64,000 bases of DNA, taken from NCBI GenBank assembly GCA_031550605.1, contig JAVBOK010000022.1, positions 1 through 64,000 on the forward strand, in the 5' to 3' direction. Position 1 is the first letter of the stretch; each line of letters opens with the position of its first letter. The notes under the pieces are model-generated. The model had not been told where the DNA came from and searched no databases. It saw only the letters and a list, made by a program, of their open reading frames with translations. This document shows, one piece after another, positions 9,314 through 17,807 of the stretch. Both the position numbers and the translations under genes were made by a program. The DNA comes from FLUQ01 sp031550605 (GTDB taxonomy: Bacteria > Desulfobacterota > Desulfovibrionia > Desulfovibrionales > Desulfovibrionaceae).

Positions 9314-9669
9314 GATCCGGAGCATTTCCCCCGTGACATGCCGCCGGGATTTGTCCGCAACACCCTGCCGCCGAATCGAGGCAGGCGAACGCTGATCGCC
9401 GCGCCAAGGATCTGGAGCGGCAACCGCTCTACTGGTGCCCAAAAATTGGCCACCCCGCCGTCTTTTCACGAATACGCAAAGGCAATGCCAAAAAAACGGG
9501 CAGACCCCTTCCCGCCGGAATCATGGCCTTTTTCTGGCTGTTCCGTTTTTTTCACCCATGAATCTGTGGCATATCTTGTGCAACTGCCGTATTCGAAAGA
9601 AAACAACGCCGTCACAAAGCTGCGCTGCCCCGGCCCTGTTGCGCCGGGCGCGCACAGGAGCGCTCAAGC
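9314..9669. other. intergenic region with STAS-gene promoter
   Basis: This 356-base gap has no credible coding frame. Its only clear element is the -24/-12 promoter at 9567-9581. I see no strong terminator after the 9313 stop, so some readthrough into the STAS gene is possible. Confidence 0.5.
9567..9581 (+). promoter_or_regulatory. sigma-54 (-24/-12) promoter for the STAS-phosphatase pair
   Basis: TGGCATATCTTGTGC, followed by A, matches TGGCAYR-N4-TTGCW with one substitution (G for T in the TTGC box) and correct GG/GC spacing. Predicted RNA start is near 9593, about 77 bases before the STAS start codon. Confidence 0.65.
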
Positions 9670-10014
9670 ATGGAAATACAGACCACACGCGCGGGCAAAG
9701 CCCACGTCATCCACCTTTCCGGGCGCTGGGACGCTTTTTCGGCCGCGGCCTTCGAACAGCGATGTGCCGATCTGGTGCGCGAGGAAGACATGCGCCGCGT
9801 GGTACTGGACCTGGCCAAGGTGGATTATTTGAGTTCATTCGGCCTGCGCGCCATGCTGAACCTGGGCAAACTGCTGGAACCCCTGGAAGGCGAACTGCTG
9901 GTGGCCGACCTGCAGCCGCCCGTGGCGAAAGTTTACCGGGGCAGCGGGTTCAATTCTCTGTTTCGCGATTTTCCGGACGTGGACAGCGCGGTGCGGGGCT
10001 TCAAAGACAAGTGA
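9670..10014 (+). CDS. STAS-domain anti-sigma-factor antagonist
   Basis: 114 aa, the full length of a stand-alone SpoIIAA/RsbV-type protein. The conserved phosphorylation segment is DYLSSFGLR at 52-60, with adjacent serines at 55 and 56 where SpoIIAA is phosphorylated. In known systems the unphosphorylated form captures an anti-sigma kinase and the phosphorylated form releases it; PP2C phosphatases reset it. It is the only STAS protein in the window, so it is the natural shared substrate for the two kinase-phosphatase fusions and the neighbouring phosphatases. AGGAG lies 9 bases before the ATG, and a sigma-54 promoter lies at 9567. It is followed after 94 bases by the phosphatase gene at 10109. 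No sigma factor is encoded nearby, so the output is unknown. Confidence 0.92.
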   Translation: MEIQTTRAGKAHVIHLSGRWDAFSAAAFEQRCADLVREEDMRRVVLDLAKVDYLSSFGLRAMLNLGKLLEPLEGELLVADLQPPVAKVYRGSGFNSLFRDFPDVDSAVRGFKDK

Positions 10015-10108
10015 TTTTTCCCGCGTTGCGGCCGGTTCGGATCCCCGACCAACTTCCGGACGGCTTTGATGCGAAATCCGGATGAGACCTTAACGCAAGT
10101 GCAGGCAC

Positions 10109-12109
10109 ATGTCCGTTTCATCCGGCATAGCCTTTCCCCACCGTCTGGCCGTCCGTCAGGCGATCCCCATCTTCGTCGGCCTTCTGGTGCTGCTCGCCGC
10201 GTCACTGACTTTCGGCTATCTGTACGCGCGGGACGCCATTCTGGACGCATCCGGCGCCAGGGTGCGGCAGATATCCGGCGTGGCGGGCACGGCCAGCGTC
10301 CGCTTTCTGCAACGGGCGGAACAGCGGATGGAGGGTATCGTCCGCTGCCTGGAACGGGCCGGGCCGGAAGAGACGGCCGCCATGCTGGCGACCGGCCCGT
10401 CCGCGCTCGGCCGCCTTGTTGCCGCCGGTTTTGCCGGAGAAAACTCCTGGAAGGAACTGGCCGTCAGCATCGTGGACGAACACGGACGGACCCGTTCCGC
10501 CGTCTGGCCGCGAGCGGCCGGGAACGGTCCCGCGCCCGGCCTGCCCGCGGTTTTCGGCGATGCGGCGCGGATCCTTTCCGGCCAGGCCGGGCAGGATAAT
10601 GGAATCGCCGGCGGCGCGCGGGCGTGCTGGGTCCCGTCTGTTCCGGCTGACGGCAACGGCGAGGAAACGCTGATGCGGCGCACCGTCGTCCTGATGCGGA
10701 CGGACAACGGCGCGCCGCGCCCGTTCGGGGCCGTCTCGCTGACCGTGAGCATGTCCTGGCTGGCGTCTTTCGTGGACGGCGTCGCCGGCATCAGAGACAT
10801 GCGGTCCCTTGTCCTTCCGGCCCGGGACGTTCCCCCGAACGTGCGGAAAACCGCTGTCCGGGACAACGCGGCCCTGTTCGACCGGGGCGCGCGGGCCGGA
10901 GATTCCGGCGAATCCGCCCGGCCCGTGAACGAAAAACACCGGGTGGCCGTCTTTGTGCCTCTTGCGCCCACGGGATTTTTCCTTTCCGTGCTGATTCCGG
11001 AAAAGGCGCTGTTCGGCCCGTTGAACCGTCTGACCCGCATGCTGTTTTTGCTGGCTCTGGCCGCCCTGGCTCCCGCTGTCTGGAGCCTGCACGCCACGAC
11101 CAAAGGCATGCTGCGTCCCCTGGAATACCTCACGGCCATGGCGGAACGGCTCTCACAGGGCGATTTCGCTCCCGGCGGCGGCGCGGCGGGCAAAACCCAG
11201 CCGGCTCATCCCCGCCCGCGCGCGGGCGGGGATGAGCCGGGCAGGCTGATGCGCGCCGCGGATTCCCTGCGCCTGGCCCTGAAACAGCGCGCGGAGGATC
11301 TGACCCTGGCGGCGTCCGCCCGCGAACGGATCCTGGGTGAACTGGCCCTTGCCCGGGCCATTCAGGAAGGCATCCGGCCCGGAGAAATGCCCCGCGCGGC
11401 GAACCTGGACGCCGCCGCCCATCTGCACGTGGCGCAGGCGGTTTGCGGCGACATGTACGACGCCTTTTTCCGCTCGCCGCACGAGCTGTGCTGCGTGCTG
11501 AGCGACGTGGCCGCGCGGGGCGTGCCGGCATCGCTTCTGATGGGCAGGGTCATGCCGCTGCTGCACGAGACGCTGTTGTCGGGCATGGCTCCGGGCATGG
11601 CCCTGGAAACCGTGAACAGAACCCTGAGCATCGGCGGAAAGGACAGGGCGGTCACCGATTTCGTCGGCGTCATCGCGGGCGTGCTGGATATCCGGACCGG
11701 CCTTTTCACCTGGGCGGGCGCGGGGCAGCCGCCCCCCCTGCACTGCAGCGCCGCCTCCGTCACGGAACTGCCCTGGTCCGAAAACATGCCGCTGGGCATC
11801 CGCCGGGACGCCCGGTACCGGGATCTTGAGGTCCGGCTGCGGGCCGGGGACGGATTGTTCCTTGCCAGCGACGGACTGTGCACGGCCAGGTCCGGCGAGG
11901 GCCTTCTGTACGGAGAAAGTCGCCTGGCCGCGACATTGCGGTCGTTCGCGCCCGGCGGGCGGGCGGATTGCGAAGCCCTGCTGCGGGCAGTGCGCGATGA
12001 TGTTCTTGCCCACACGGCGCCGGACGGGCCGCAGGACGATATCGCCATGCTGGCCGTATACTGGCGCGGTCCGCTCCGCGAAAGCGGACCGGGCGGCGCA
12101 CCTTCATGA
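10109..12109 (+). CDS. Membrane Cache-HAMP SpoIIE-type phosphatase
   Basis: 666 aa. An N-terminal membrane helix (about 14-36) is followed by an extracytoplasmic sensor region, a second helix near 305-325, HAMP and a SpoIIE PP2C domain. Unlike the related protein at 2917-4896 it keeps the essential aspartates: AVCGDMYDA, the Asp of SDVAARG, LASDG and QDDIAML. It therefore probably dephosphorylates the STAS protein encoded just upstream. The second motif ends AARG rather than GKG, a change shared with the 2917 paralogue. The linker between HAMP and phosphatase contains a perfect 40-bp palindrome in the DNA (11201-11240), read through as a proline/arginine-rich stretch. Cotranscription with the STAS gene is likely. 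Confidence 0.87.
   Translation: MSVSSGIAFPHRLAVRQAIPIFVGLLVLLAASLTFGYLYARDAILDASGARVRQISGVAGTASVRFLQRAEQRMEGIVRCLERAGPEETAAMLATGPSALGRLVAAGFAGENSWKELAVSIVDEHGRTRSAVWPRAAGNGPAPGLPAVFGDAARILSGQAGQDNGIAGGARACWVPSVPADGNGEETLMRRTVVLMRTDNGAPRPFGAVSLTVSMSWLASFVDGVAGIRDMRSLVLPARDVPPNVRKTAVRDNAALFDRGARAGDSGESARPVNEKHRVAVFVPLAPTGFFLSVLIPEKALFGPLNRLTRMLFLLALAALAPAVWSLHATTKGMLRPLEYLTAMAERLSQGDFAPGGGAAGKTQPAHPRPRAGGDEPGRLMRAADSLRLALKQRAEDLTLAASARERILGELALARAIQEGIRPGEMPRAANLDAAAHLHVAQAVCGDMYDAFFRSPHELCCVLSDVAARGVPASLLMGRVMPLLHETLLSGMAPGMALETVNRTLSIGGKDRAVTDFVGVIAGVLDIRTGLFTWAGAGQPPPLHCSAASVTELPWSENMPLGIRRDARYRDLEVRLRAGDGLFLASDGLCTARSGEGLLYGESRLAATLRSFAPGGRADCEALLRAVRDDVLAHTAPDGPQDDIAMLAVYWRGPLRESGPGGAPS
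11201..11240. repeat. perfect 40-bp palindrome inside a coding sequence
   Basis: Two 20-base arms with no spacer; the left arm begins CCGGCTCATC and ends CCCGCCCGCG, and the right arm is its exact reverse complement. It lies in frame in the HAMP-to-phosphatase linker of the 10109 gene. It could fold as a cruciform or an RNA hairpin, or be a captured palindromic element. I see no second copy in the window. Confidence 0.85.
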
Positions 12110-12128
12110 CAGGCCGAAGCGGCCTGTC
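12108..12128. terminator. hairpin at the phosphatase gene end
   Basis: An 8-bp perfect stem (GACAGGCC / GGCCTGTC) around GAAGC begins on the TGA stop codon. There is no T-run, so it is a possible RNA-stabilising or Rho-assisted 3' end rather than a canonical terminator. A hairpin with the same CCGAAGCGG core lies at the end of the permease gene at 59042-59058. Confidence 0.4.
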
Positions 12129-12140
12129 CCAGATTGACGT

Positions 12141-12164
12141 CAAACCCCGCAAGGCCGGGGTTTG
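12141..12164. repeat. CAAACCCCG hairpin, related to 20113-20170
   Basis: A 9-bp perfect stem CAAACCCCG / CGGGGTTTG with a 6-base loop, followed by TCA. The right arm and flank (CGGGGTTTGTCA) recur closely in the larger palindrome at 20113-20170, which also follows a gene end, suggesting one family of gene-end palindromes. Confidence 0.5.
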
Positions 12165-12301
12165 TCAAGGCACGCCCACTTCAGCGCTTTCCGGCGGCAA
12201 TGGATGCCGCCCGCGCCTGCGTGGCGGAAAAAAAACGCGCCGCCTTTTTCAAAACTGGCGCAGGGAAAATTTCAACGGCAATTTGCTTCAAGGGGTTGAC
12301 G

Positions 12302-13789
12302 ATGCTTCAGTCTCTGCTCTCATTCGACGAAGTGGCCATCCAGTGCCACGACAACCCTGACGCCGACGCGCTGGCCTCGGGATTCGGTCTGTATTCCTGG
12401 CTGCGCGCCGCGGGAAAAAAGACGCGTCTTTTTTACGGGGGCCGCGCCCCGGTCGGGAAACCAAACCTGCTGGAAATGCTGCGGGCCCTGCGGATACCGG
12501 CGGAACACGATCCGTCGCCGGCATCCGTGCGGGGCCTGCTGGTCACCGTCGACTGCCAGTACGGCGCGGGGAACGTCGCGCCCGTCGCGGCGGACCGGGT
12601 GGCCGTCATTGACCACCATATCCAGGAAAAAGATTTGCCGCCTCTGCACGATCTGCGCCCGTACCTCGGCAGTTGCTCTACCCTGGTCTGGAAACTGCTG
12701 GCCGATGGCGGGTACAGGCCGGAAACGCCCCTGGCCACGGCCCTGTATTACGGGTTGTATACCGATACGGGCGGGTTCGCGGAAATACGCCATCCCCTGG
12801 ACCGGGACATGTGGGACGGCCTTGCGCCCGACCTGCCGGTGGTCAGAAAACTCATGCGCTCCAACCTCTCCCTTCAGGATCTCGATCTGGCGGCGGACGC
12901 CCTGGCCGCCCTCGCGTACCGGACGGAATGCCGCCTGGCCCTGGTGCAGGCCCCTCCCTGCGACCCCAACATTCTGGGTTTCATCAGCGATCTGGCCATG
13001 CAAGTGGACACCGTGGACATGGTCATCGCCTTTTTTCAGGCCGCCGACGGAATCAAATTTTCCGTGCGCACCTCCACGCGGGAAGTGACGGCGGCGGAAC
13101 TGGCGGGCGCGCTCACCGCCGGCGGCACCGGCTCGGGCGGCGGGCATGGCGAAAAGGCCGGCGGCTATATCAACATGACGCGGTTCCGGGCCGCGCATGG
13201 AAACGCGGACCCTCTGGAGTACTTCGCCGAAACGGTGAACCGCCACCTGGGCGCATATGCCGTCATCGACTGCGGAGCCGGCGGCGGCGTGGACATGAGC
13301 GGCATGCGGCAGTACAGAAAACTCCCCGTTCCTCTGGGCTACGCGCCCTGCGCGGAACTGTTTCCCGGCCGCACGACCCTGCGCGTGCGCATGCTGGAAG
13401 GGGACATGGATATCGCCGCCGACAGCGACACCTACCTGATGATCGGGGTGACGGGCGAGGTATACCCCATTCGCAGGGACACCTTCGCCGCGTCCTACAC
13501 GCCCGTGGAAAAACCCTTCGCTCCCCTTCTGGAATATCCGCCCGTCGTGCTGGATAAAAATTCCGGCCTGCGCCTTTCTCTGCTGCAGGCGGCCAGGGCC
13601 TGCGTCGGCACGGGCGGCGTGATCCGGGCGCGGCGGCTGGAAGCGGGGGTCAAGGTCTTTACCCGCTGGAACCGGGAAAGCTATCTGCGGGGCGAAAAAG
13701 GCGACTGGCTCGCGGCGCGGGGCGACGACCCGACAGACGCCTACGTGATCACCGCCCCCCTTTTCCCGGTGCTGTATGAACCCGCGTAA
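12302..13789 (+). CDS. DHH-family phosphoesterase
   Basis: 495 aa from ATG 12302 with AAGGGG upstream. The N-terminus carries HDNPDADAL (residues 16-24), the first metal-binding motif of DHH phosphoesterases, and the defining IDHH is at 103-106. Families with this fold include NrnA-type oligonuclease/pAp phosphatases and cyclic-dinucleotide phosphodiesterases; which activity this has cannot be told from the sequence. The C-terminal ~200 residues, after the DHH and DHHA1-like parts, match nothing I recognise. The next gene starts 16 bases downstream and is probably in the same operon. Confidence 0.85.
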   Translation: MLQSLLSFDEVAIQCHDNPDADALASGFGLYSWLRAAGKKTRLFYGGRAPVGKPNLLEMLRALRIPAEHDPSPASVRGLLVTVDCQYGAGNVAPVAADRVAVIDHHIQEKDLPPLHDLRPYLGSCSTLVWKLLADGGYRPETPLATALYYGLYTDTGGFAEIRHPLDRDMWDGLAPDLPVVRKLMRSNLSLQDLDLAADALAALAYRTECRLALVQAPPCDPNILGFISDLAMQVDTVDMVIAFFQAADGIKFSVRTSTREVTAAELAGALTAGGTGSGGGHGEKAGGYINMTRFRAAHGNADPLEYFAETVNRHLGAYAVIDCGAGGGVDMSGMRQYRKLPVPLGYAPCAELFPGRTTLRVRMLEGDMDIAADSDTYLMIGVTGEVYPIRRDTFAASYTPVEKPFAPLLEYPPVVLDKNSGLRLSLLQAARACVGTGGVIRARRLEAGVKVFTRWNRESYLRGEKGDWLAARGDDPTDAYVITAPLFPVLYEPA

Positions 13790-13804
13790 GCGGATGGAGG
13801 CGCC

Positions 13805-14251
13805 ATGCAGCCGCAGAATTGTATCACCCCGGACATTGCTGCCCATCCCGGACGCGTCCGGGTGATGAAAAAAAATTCCGCTCCGGTGCGCGCGCGCTTC
13901 GCGCCGGATGCCGGCGTCATGGCGACCAGGGAAGGCCCCGTGGCGTACCGGGCCGGGGACGCCCTGCTGACCGGCCCGGCGGGAGAACAATGGCCCGTCG
14001 CCCGCAGCCGTTTCATGGATACCTACGTGCCCCTGCCGCCCGCCGTGGCGGGCGGGGACGGGCTGTACGTGAAAAAAAACCTGCCCGTCTGGGCGCTACG
14101 CATGGCGGAACCGTTCCGGGTGGCAATCGCCGGGGGCGTGCTTTCCGGCCTGCCCGGCGACTGGCTTGTCCAGTATGCCCCCGCCGAATACGGCGTGGTC
14201 GCGGCTTCCATTTTCGCATCGACCTACGCCGTCCTGCCGGGCGACATCTGA
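13805..14251 (+). CDS. PGDYG-type small protein
   Basis: 148 aa with GGAGG before the ATG. It has no signal peptide or membrane helix. The later part holds the pattern GxPGDWLVQY followed by AEYGVV and a phenylalanine/tyrosine-rich end, resembling the conserved domain called PGDYG, whose function is not established. Earlier residues repeat the motif 'VKKNxPVxA' seen in such proteins. It is encoded directly behind the DHH phosphoesterase and likely cotranscribed. Family call is moderate; function unknown. Confidence 0.6.
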   Translation: MQPQNCITPDIAAHPGRVRVMKKNSAPVRARFAPDAGVMATREGPVAYRAGDALLTGPAGEQWPVARSRFMDTYVPLPPAVAGGDGLYVKKNLPVWALRMAEPFRVAIAGGVLSGLPGDWLVQYAPAEYGVVAASIFASTYAVLPGDI

Positions 14252-14710
14252 ATACGGACCATCCGCCGCCTGTCCGGCGCGTGTTGCGCGCTTTCTTCCC
14301 CAAGGAGAGCCATTGCCGCGCGTTGCCGTTTCCAAGTAAAATACCGGATCCTGCGGTTACGTTCTCCGTAATTCTTCCTTTTCGCTGCGCAAAGCATCTA
14401 GCAAAAGTTGCGGCTTTAATGTATGGAACGGATTCACGCGGCATTTATGCCATCCGTGTACAGCAACGAGTTGGGGGAGCCAAAGAGGCCATCGGGGGTA
14501 AATCCTTTTTGTACACTCAAAATTCAACGCTGTTGCGTGCAGGCTGTTTCCCGCGCCGGCACGCTGCCGGCGGGCATTTTGCCGCCGCACTCGTGCCGTT
14601 TCCGCATCCGGACGCATCCCCATGCGAGGAAAAGCTGCGGCACGGAAAAAAACAACGGCGCGCGCTGCCATCCGCGCGCGAACAACGGCAACGCCACAGG
14701 GCGTTCCTGC
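14252..14710. other. intergenic region before hybrid kinase
   Basis: 459 bases with lower GC in the middle (about 14330-14530). A frame is open across its second half and reads into the kinase, but it lacks a ribosome site and resembles nothing. There is one hairpin (14554-14572: CGCCGGCA / TGCCGGCG, 3-base loop, TTTT soon after). I cannot identify a promoter with confidence. Confidence 0.4.
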
Positions 14711-17656
14711 ATGAGCGCCATGAATAACGTGTTGCGCAATACCGCGCTCTTTGCAATTTTTCTTTCTCTCTTTGCGATATCAGGATGCAAGGAAGAGAAG
14801 AGGGCGCTTCCCCTTCCCACGATACACAGCTACACGCAAATACCCGGCATAACAAAAGATGAGATAGCGGCCATACAGGCCATACAAAAAAAGAACAAGC
14901 CGTTGTCATACGGCGTTCTGCTTTCAACAGAAGCATTCATCAACGACGACGGCGAATTCTCGGGCTACGCGCAACGCCTGTGCGCGTTGCTTTCGACGTT
15001 GTTCGGCATACGCTTCGTGCCGCAACTGCACGACTGGGATGAGATTCTCCGGGGGCTAGCGGACGGAAGCATCGATTTTTCGGGCGATTTGATCCCCACC
15101 CCGGAGCGGCGCAAAAAATACTTCATGTCCGATGCCATCGCCGAGCGTTCCATCAGCATATTCAAGAAGAAAGGGACGGAGAGCCTGACCGACATCGCCA
15201 GGAGGCGCAGCCCGAAACTGGCTTTTCTGTCGGGCTCCGCGCACCTTCCGGCATTCAAGAATGTGTATGCGGACCCTTTCCAGCTTGTCTATGTGGACAA
15301 TTTTGAAGCCGCGGCGTCGCTGCTCAGAAACGACGATATCGATGCCTTCATCAACGAAAGCGTTTCTGATTGCTTTTTTATCGAATATGGCTTTATCGAA
15401 TCAAAGGCATTCTTTCCCCTCATGTATATCCCCGTATCTCTTACAACGGAAAAAAATGAGCTGCGATCCATCGTCAGCGCGTTGAACAAATATCTTCTGC
15501 ACGGCGGCCAGGATATCCTTGCCCAGTTATATACCTTCGGAGAGAACGACTATAAAAAATACGGGCTCTTCAAATCGTTCACGCCGGAGGAAAAATATTA
15601 TCTGGAGCAAACCCTGCAGGCCGGGCAGGAAATTCCGGTCGCTCTCGAAAGCGACAACTATCCCGTCAGTTTCTTCAATTACAAAACGAACGCATTCGAG
15701 GGCATCGTCGCCGACCTGCTGGCCGCCATATCGAAATCCACCGGCCTGAGATTCAGGATCATCAACAAGGGCGGCACCAAATGGGAAGACCTGCTCAAAA
15801 GCCTCACCAACGGCGAAGCCTCCATTATTTCCCAGCTCATGTATTCGGAAGCGAGAAGGGGCAGATATCTCTGGACGGACAATCCCTTCTGCACCACGGC
15901 ATACGCTTTTATTTCCAAATCCTCCTTCCCCGACCTTGAAATATACCAGGTCATGAGCCAGAAGGTCGGCGTCATCAAGGGCACCGCATACGAAGAAATG
16001 TACCGCAAGTGGTTTCCCGACAACAAACCCGTTGTCTTCGATACCGGCGACATGGCGTTCGACGCCATGGAACGGGATGAAATCACGCTGATACTGGCCG
16101 CGGAAGCCCTGCTGCTGAGCCAGACGAACTACCGCGAAAAACCCGGCTACAAGGTCAATATCCTTCTGAACCACGCCATTGAGGCCAAATTCGGATTCAA
16201 CATCAATGAAACGCGCCTTTGCTCCATCGTCAGCAAGGCGCAGGGATTGATCAAAACCGAGATGATCGCAAAACGGTGGTTCGGGAAAGTGTTCGACTAC
16301 TCTTCCGAACTGTCGCGGACGCGCGTGTATTTGCTGCTTATCGGCATCGCGTTCCTGTTCGTTCTTCTCGCGTTCATCGCCTGGCACCTTTTCCGTAACC
16401 GGATGATGCAGCGGAAGCTGGAAAAACTGGTCCGGGAACGGACGCACGAGTTGCGGCTGCAGATACAGGAACGGGAAGCCGCGGAGCGGGAAGCGCGCGT
16501 CGCCTCCAGCGCGAAAAGCTCGTTTCTGGCCAAAATGAGCCACGAAATACGAACGCCGCTCAATGCCGTCATCGGCATGTCCGAAGTCGCCAAAAAAAGC
16601 GTGGCCGAAAACAGCAAAGCGCTGTCGGCGATCAACCGCATTCTGTCCTCGTCCCACCATCTGCTCGGAATACTGAACGACATCCTGGATATGGCGAAAA
16701 TAGAATCGGGCAAAATGGAACTGGCGAACGTTCCGTTCAATCTCGGCAAGGCCTTTGACGAGGTGTCGAACATCATTCTTTCGCGCTGCGCCGAGAAAAA
16801 TATCCGCTTCACGGCGAACGTGGACGAGGTGCAGGCCTTTACGGCCGTCGGCGACAAGCTGCGGCTGAACCAGGTGCTGATCAACCTGCTCGGCAATGCC
16901 GTGAAATTTACGGACGCCGGGGGCCGCATCGGCCTTTCCGCGAAACTGCTGCAGGAAACGCCGCAGGAACTGCGCCTTGCCTTTGCCGTTTCGGACAACG
17001 GCATCGGCATGACGGCAGAGCAGATGGCCAGGCTGTTCGTCCCCTTTGAGCAGGCGGATTCCAGCATCGCCTCGCGTTTCGGCGGCACGGGACTGGGGCT
17101 GTCCATAAGCAAGAACCTGATCAACGCCATGGGCGGAGAGATCAGCGTCGCCAGTTCCCCCGGCGCGGGGGCGACCTTCAGCTTCCAACTGACGATGCGC
17201 AAAGGACGGACGGGCGAGGCCGACGAACCGCCGGAGGAAATCGAATCCCTGAACCTGGAAGGCATGCGGATACTGCTGGCCGAAGACATTGAAGTCAACC
17301 GGATGATCATCGACGAGTTGCTTTCCTCGACAGGCGTCGTCATTGACCAGGCCGTGAACGGGGCGGAGGCGGTCACGATGTTCGCCTCTTCGCCGGAATG
17401 GCATTACGATCTTGTCTTCATGGACATCCAGATGCCCGAAATGAACGGCTACGAAGCCACGGAAAAAATCCGCGACCTGCCCCGCCCCGATGCGAAACAG
17501 GTGCCGGTGATCGCGATGACCGCCAACGCGTACCGCGAAGACGTGGACCGCGCGATCGCCTCGGGAATGAACGGGCATCTGGCGAAACCGATCAACGTCG
17601 CCGCGCTGTTCACCGCCGTTGCGCGCTGCCTCGCCCCCGACGCCCCGGAAGCGTGA
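14711..17656 (+). CDS. Hybrid histidine kinase with two periplasmic solute-binding domains
   Basis: 981 aa from ATG 14711. The longer frame to 14423 is not supported by a ribosome site or signal. The N-terminus is hydrophobic and ends in a lipobox-like AISGC (Cys26). Two tandem family-3 solute-binding (SBP_bac_3) domains follow (about 45-270 and 285-520), then a membrane helix (about 535-560), a coiled-coil linker, HisKA with the phospho-acceptor His near 611 (SHEIRTPLNA), HATPase with GLGLSISKNL, and a receiver domain with Asp near 905 (LVFMDIQMP). This is the BvgS/EvgS-like layout for sensing small molecules in the periplasm. There is no HPt domain and no adjacent response regulator with an output domain, so the downstream partner is elsewhere. 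Confidence 0.88.
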   Translation: MSAMNNVLRNTALFAIFLSLFAISGCKEEKRALPLPTIHSYTQIPGITKDEIAAIQAIQKKNKPLSYGVLLSTEAFINDDGEFSGYAQRLCALLSTLFGIRFVPQLHDWDEILRGLADGSIDFSGDLIPTPERRKKYFMSDAIAERSISIFKKKGTESLTDIARRRSPKLAFLSGSAHLPAFKNVYADPFQLVYVDNFEAAASLLRNDDIDAFINESVSDCFFIEYGFIESKAFFPLMYIPVSLTTEKNELRSIVSALNKYLLHGGQDILAQLYTFGENDYKKYGLFKSFTPEEKYYLEQTLQAGQEIPVALESDNYPVSFFNYKTNAFEGIVADLLAAISKSTGLRFRIINKGGTKWEDLLKSLTNGEASIISQLMYSEARRGRYLWTDNPFCTTAYAFISKSSFPDLEIYQVMSQKVGVIKGTAYEEMYRKWFPDNKPVVFDTGDMAFDAMERDEITLILAAEALLLSQTNYREKPGYKVNILLNHAIEAKFGFNINETRLCSIVSKAQGLIKTEMIAKRWFGKVFDYSSELSRTRVYLLLIGIAFLFVLLAFIAWHLFRNRMMQRKLEKLVRERTHELRLQIQEREAAEREARVASSAKSSFLAKMSHEIRTPLNAVIGMSEVAKKSVAENSKALSAINRILSSSHHLLGILNDILDMAKIESGKMELANVPFNLGKAFDEVSNIILSRCAEKNIRFTANVDEVQAFTAVGDKLRLNQVLINLLGNAVKFTDAGGRIGLSAKLLQETPQELRLAFAVSDNGIGMTAEQMARLFVPFEQADSSIASRFGGTGLGLSISKNLINAMGGEISVASSPGAGATFSFQLTMRKGRTGEADEPPEEIESLNLEGMRILLAEDIEVNRMIIDELLSSTGVVIDQAVNGAEAVTMFASSPEWHYDLVFMDIQMPEMNGYEATEKIRDLPRPDAKQVPVIAMTANAYREDVDRAIASGMNGHLAKPINVAALFTAVARCLAPDAPEA

Positions 17657-17707
17657 CGTTCCGGAAACGCGTTCCGGGGACGATCTGTTCCTTTTTATCG
17701 GGAAGCC

Positions 17708-17716
17708 TGCTATGAT
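17708..17716 (+). promoter_or_regulatory. extended -10 promoter candidate
   Basis: TGC followed by TATGAT is a good extended -10 element; the -35 region (TTCCTT near 17688) is poor, as is common with extended -10 promoters. RNA would start near 17723 and meet the terminator at 17765-17795 after about 70 bases. Confidence 0.4.
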
Positions 17717-17764
17717 GTATCGGCAAAGCGATATGCCCCTTTACCGGAGCAACCCGCAAACCGA

Positions 17765-17795
17765 CGCGCCGGGTAGCCGCCCGGCGCGCTTTTTT
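17765..17795 (+). terminator. intrinsic terminator just before the EF-hand protein gene
   Basis: A 9-bp perfect stem (CGCGCCGGG / CCCGGCGCG) with a 6-base loop, then C and six Ts: a textbook Rho-independent terminator. It ends only 12 bases before the start codon at 17808 and immediately precedes its ribosome site. It could end the kinase transcript, or act as an attenuator of the gene that follows. Confidence 0.8.
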
Positions 17796-17807
17796 CAAGG
17801 AGCGCCC

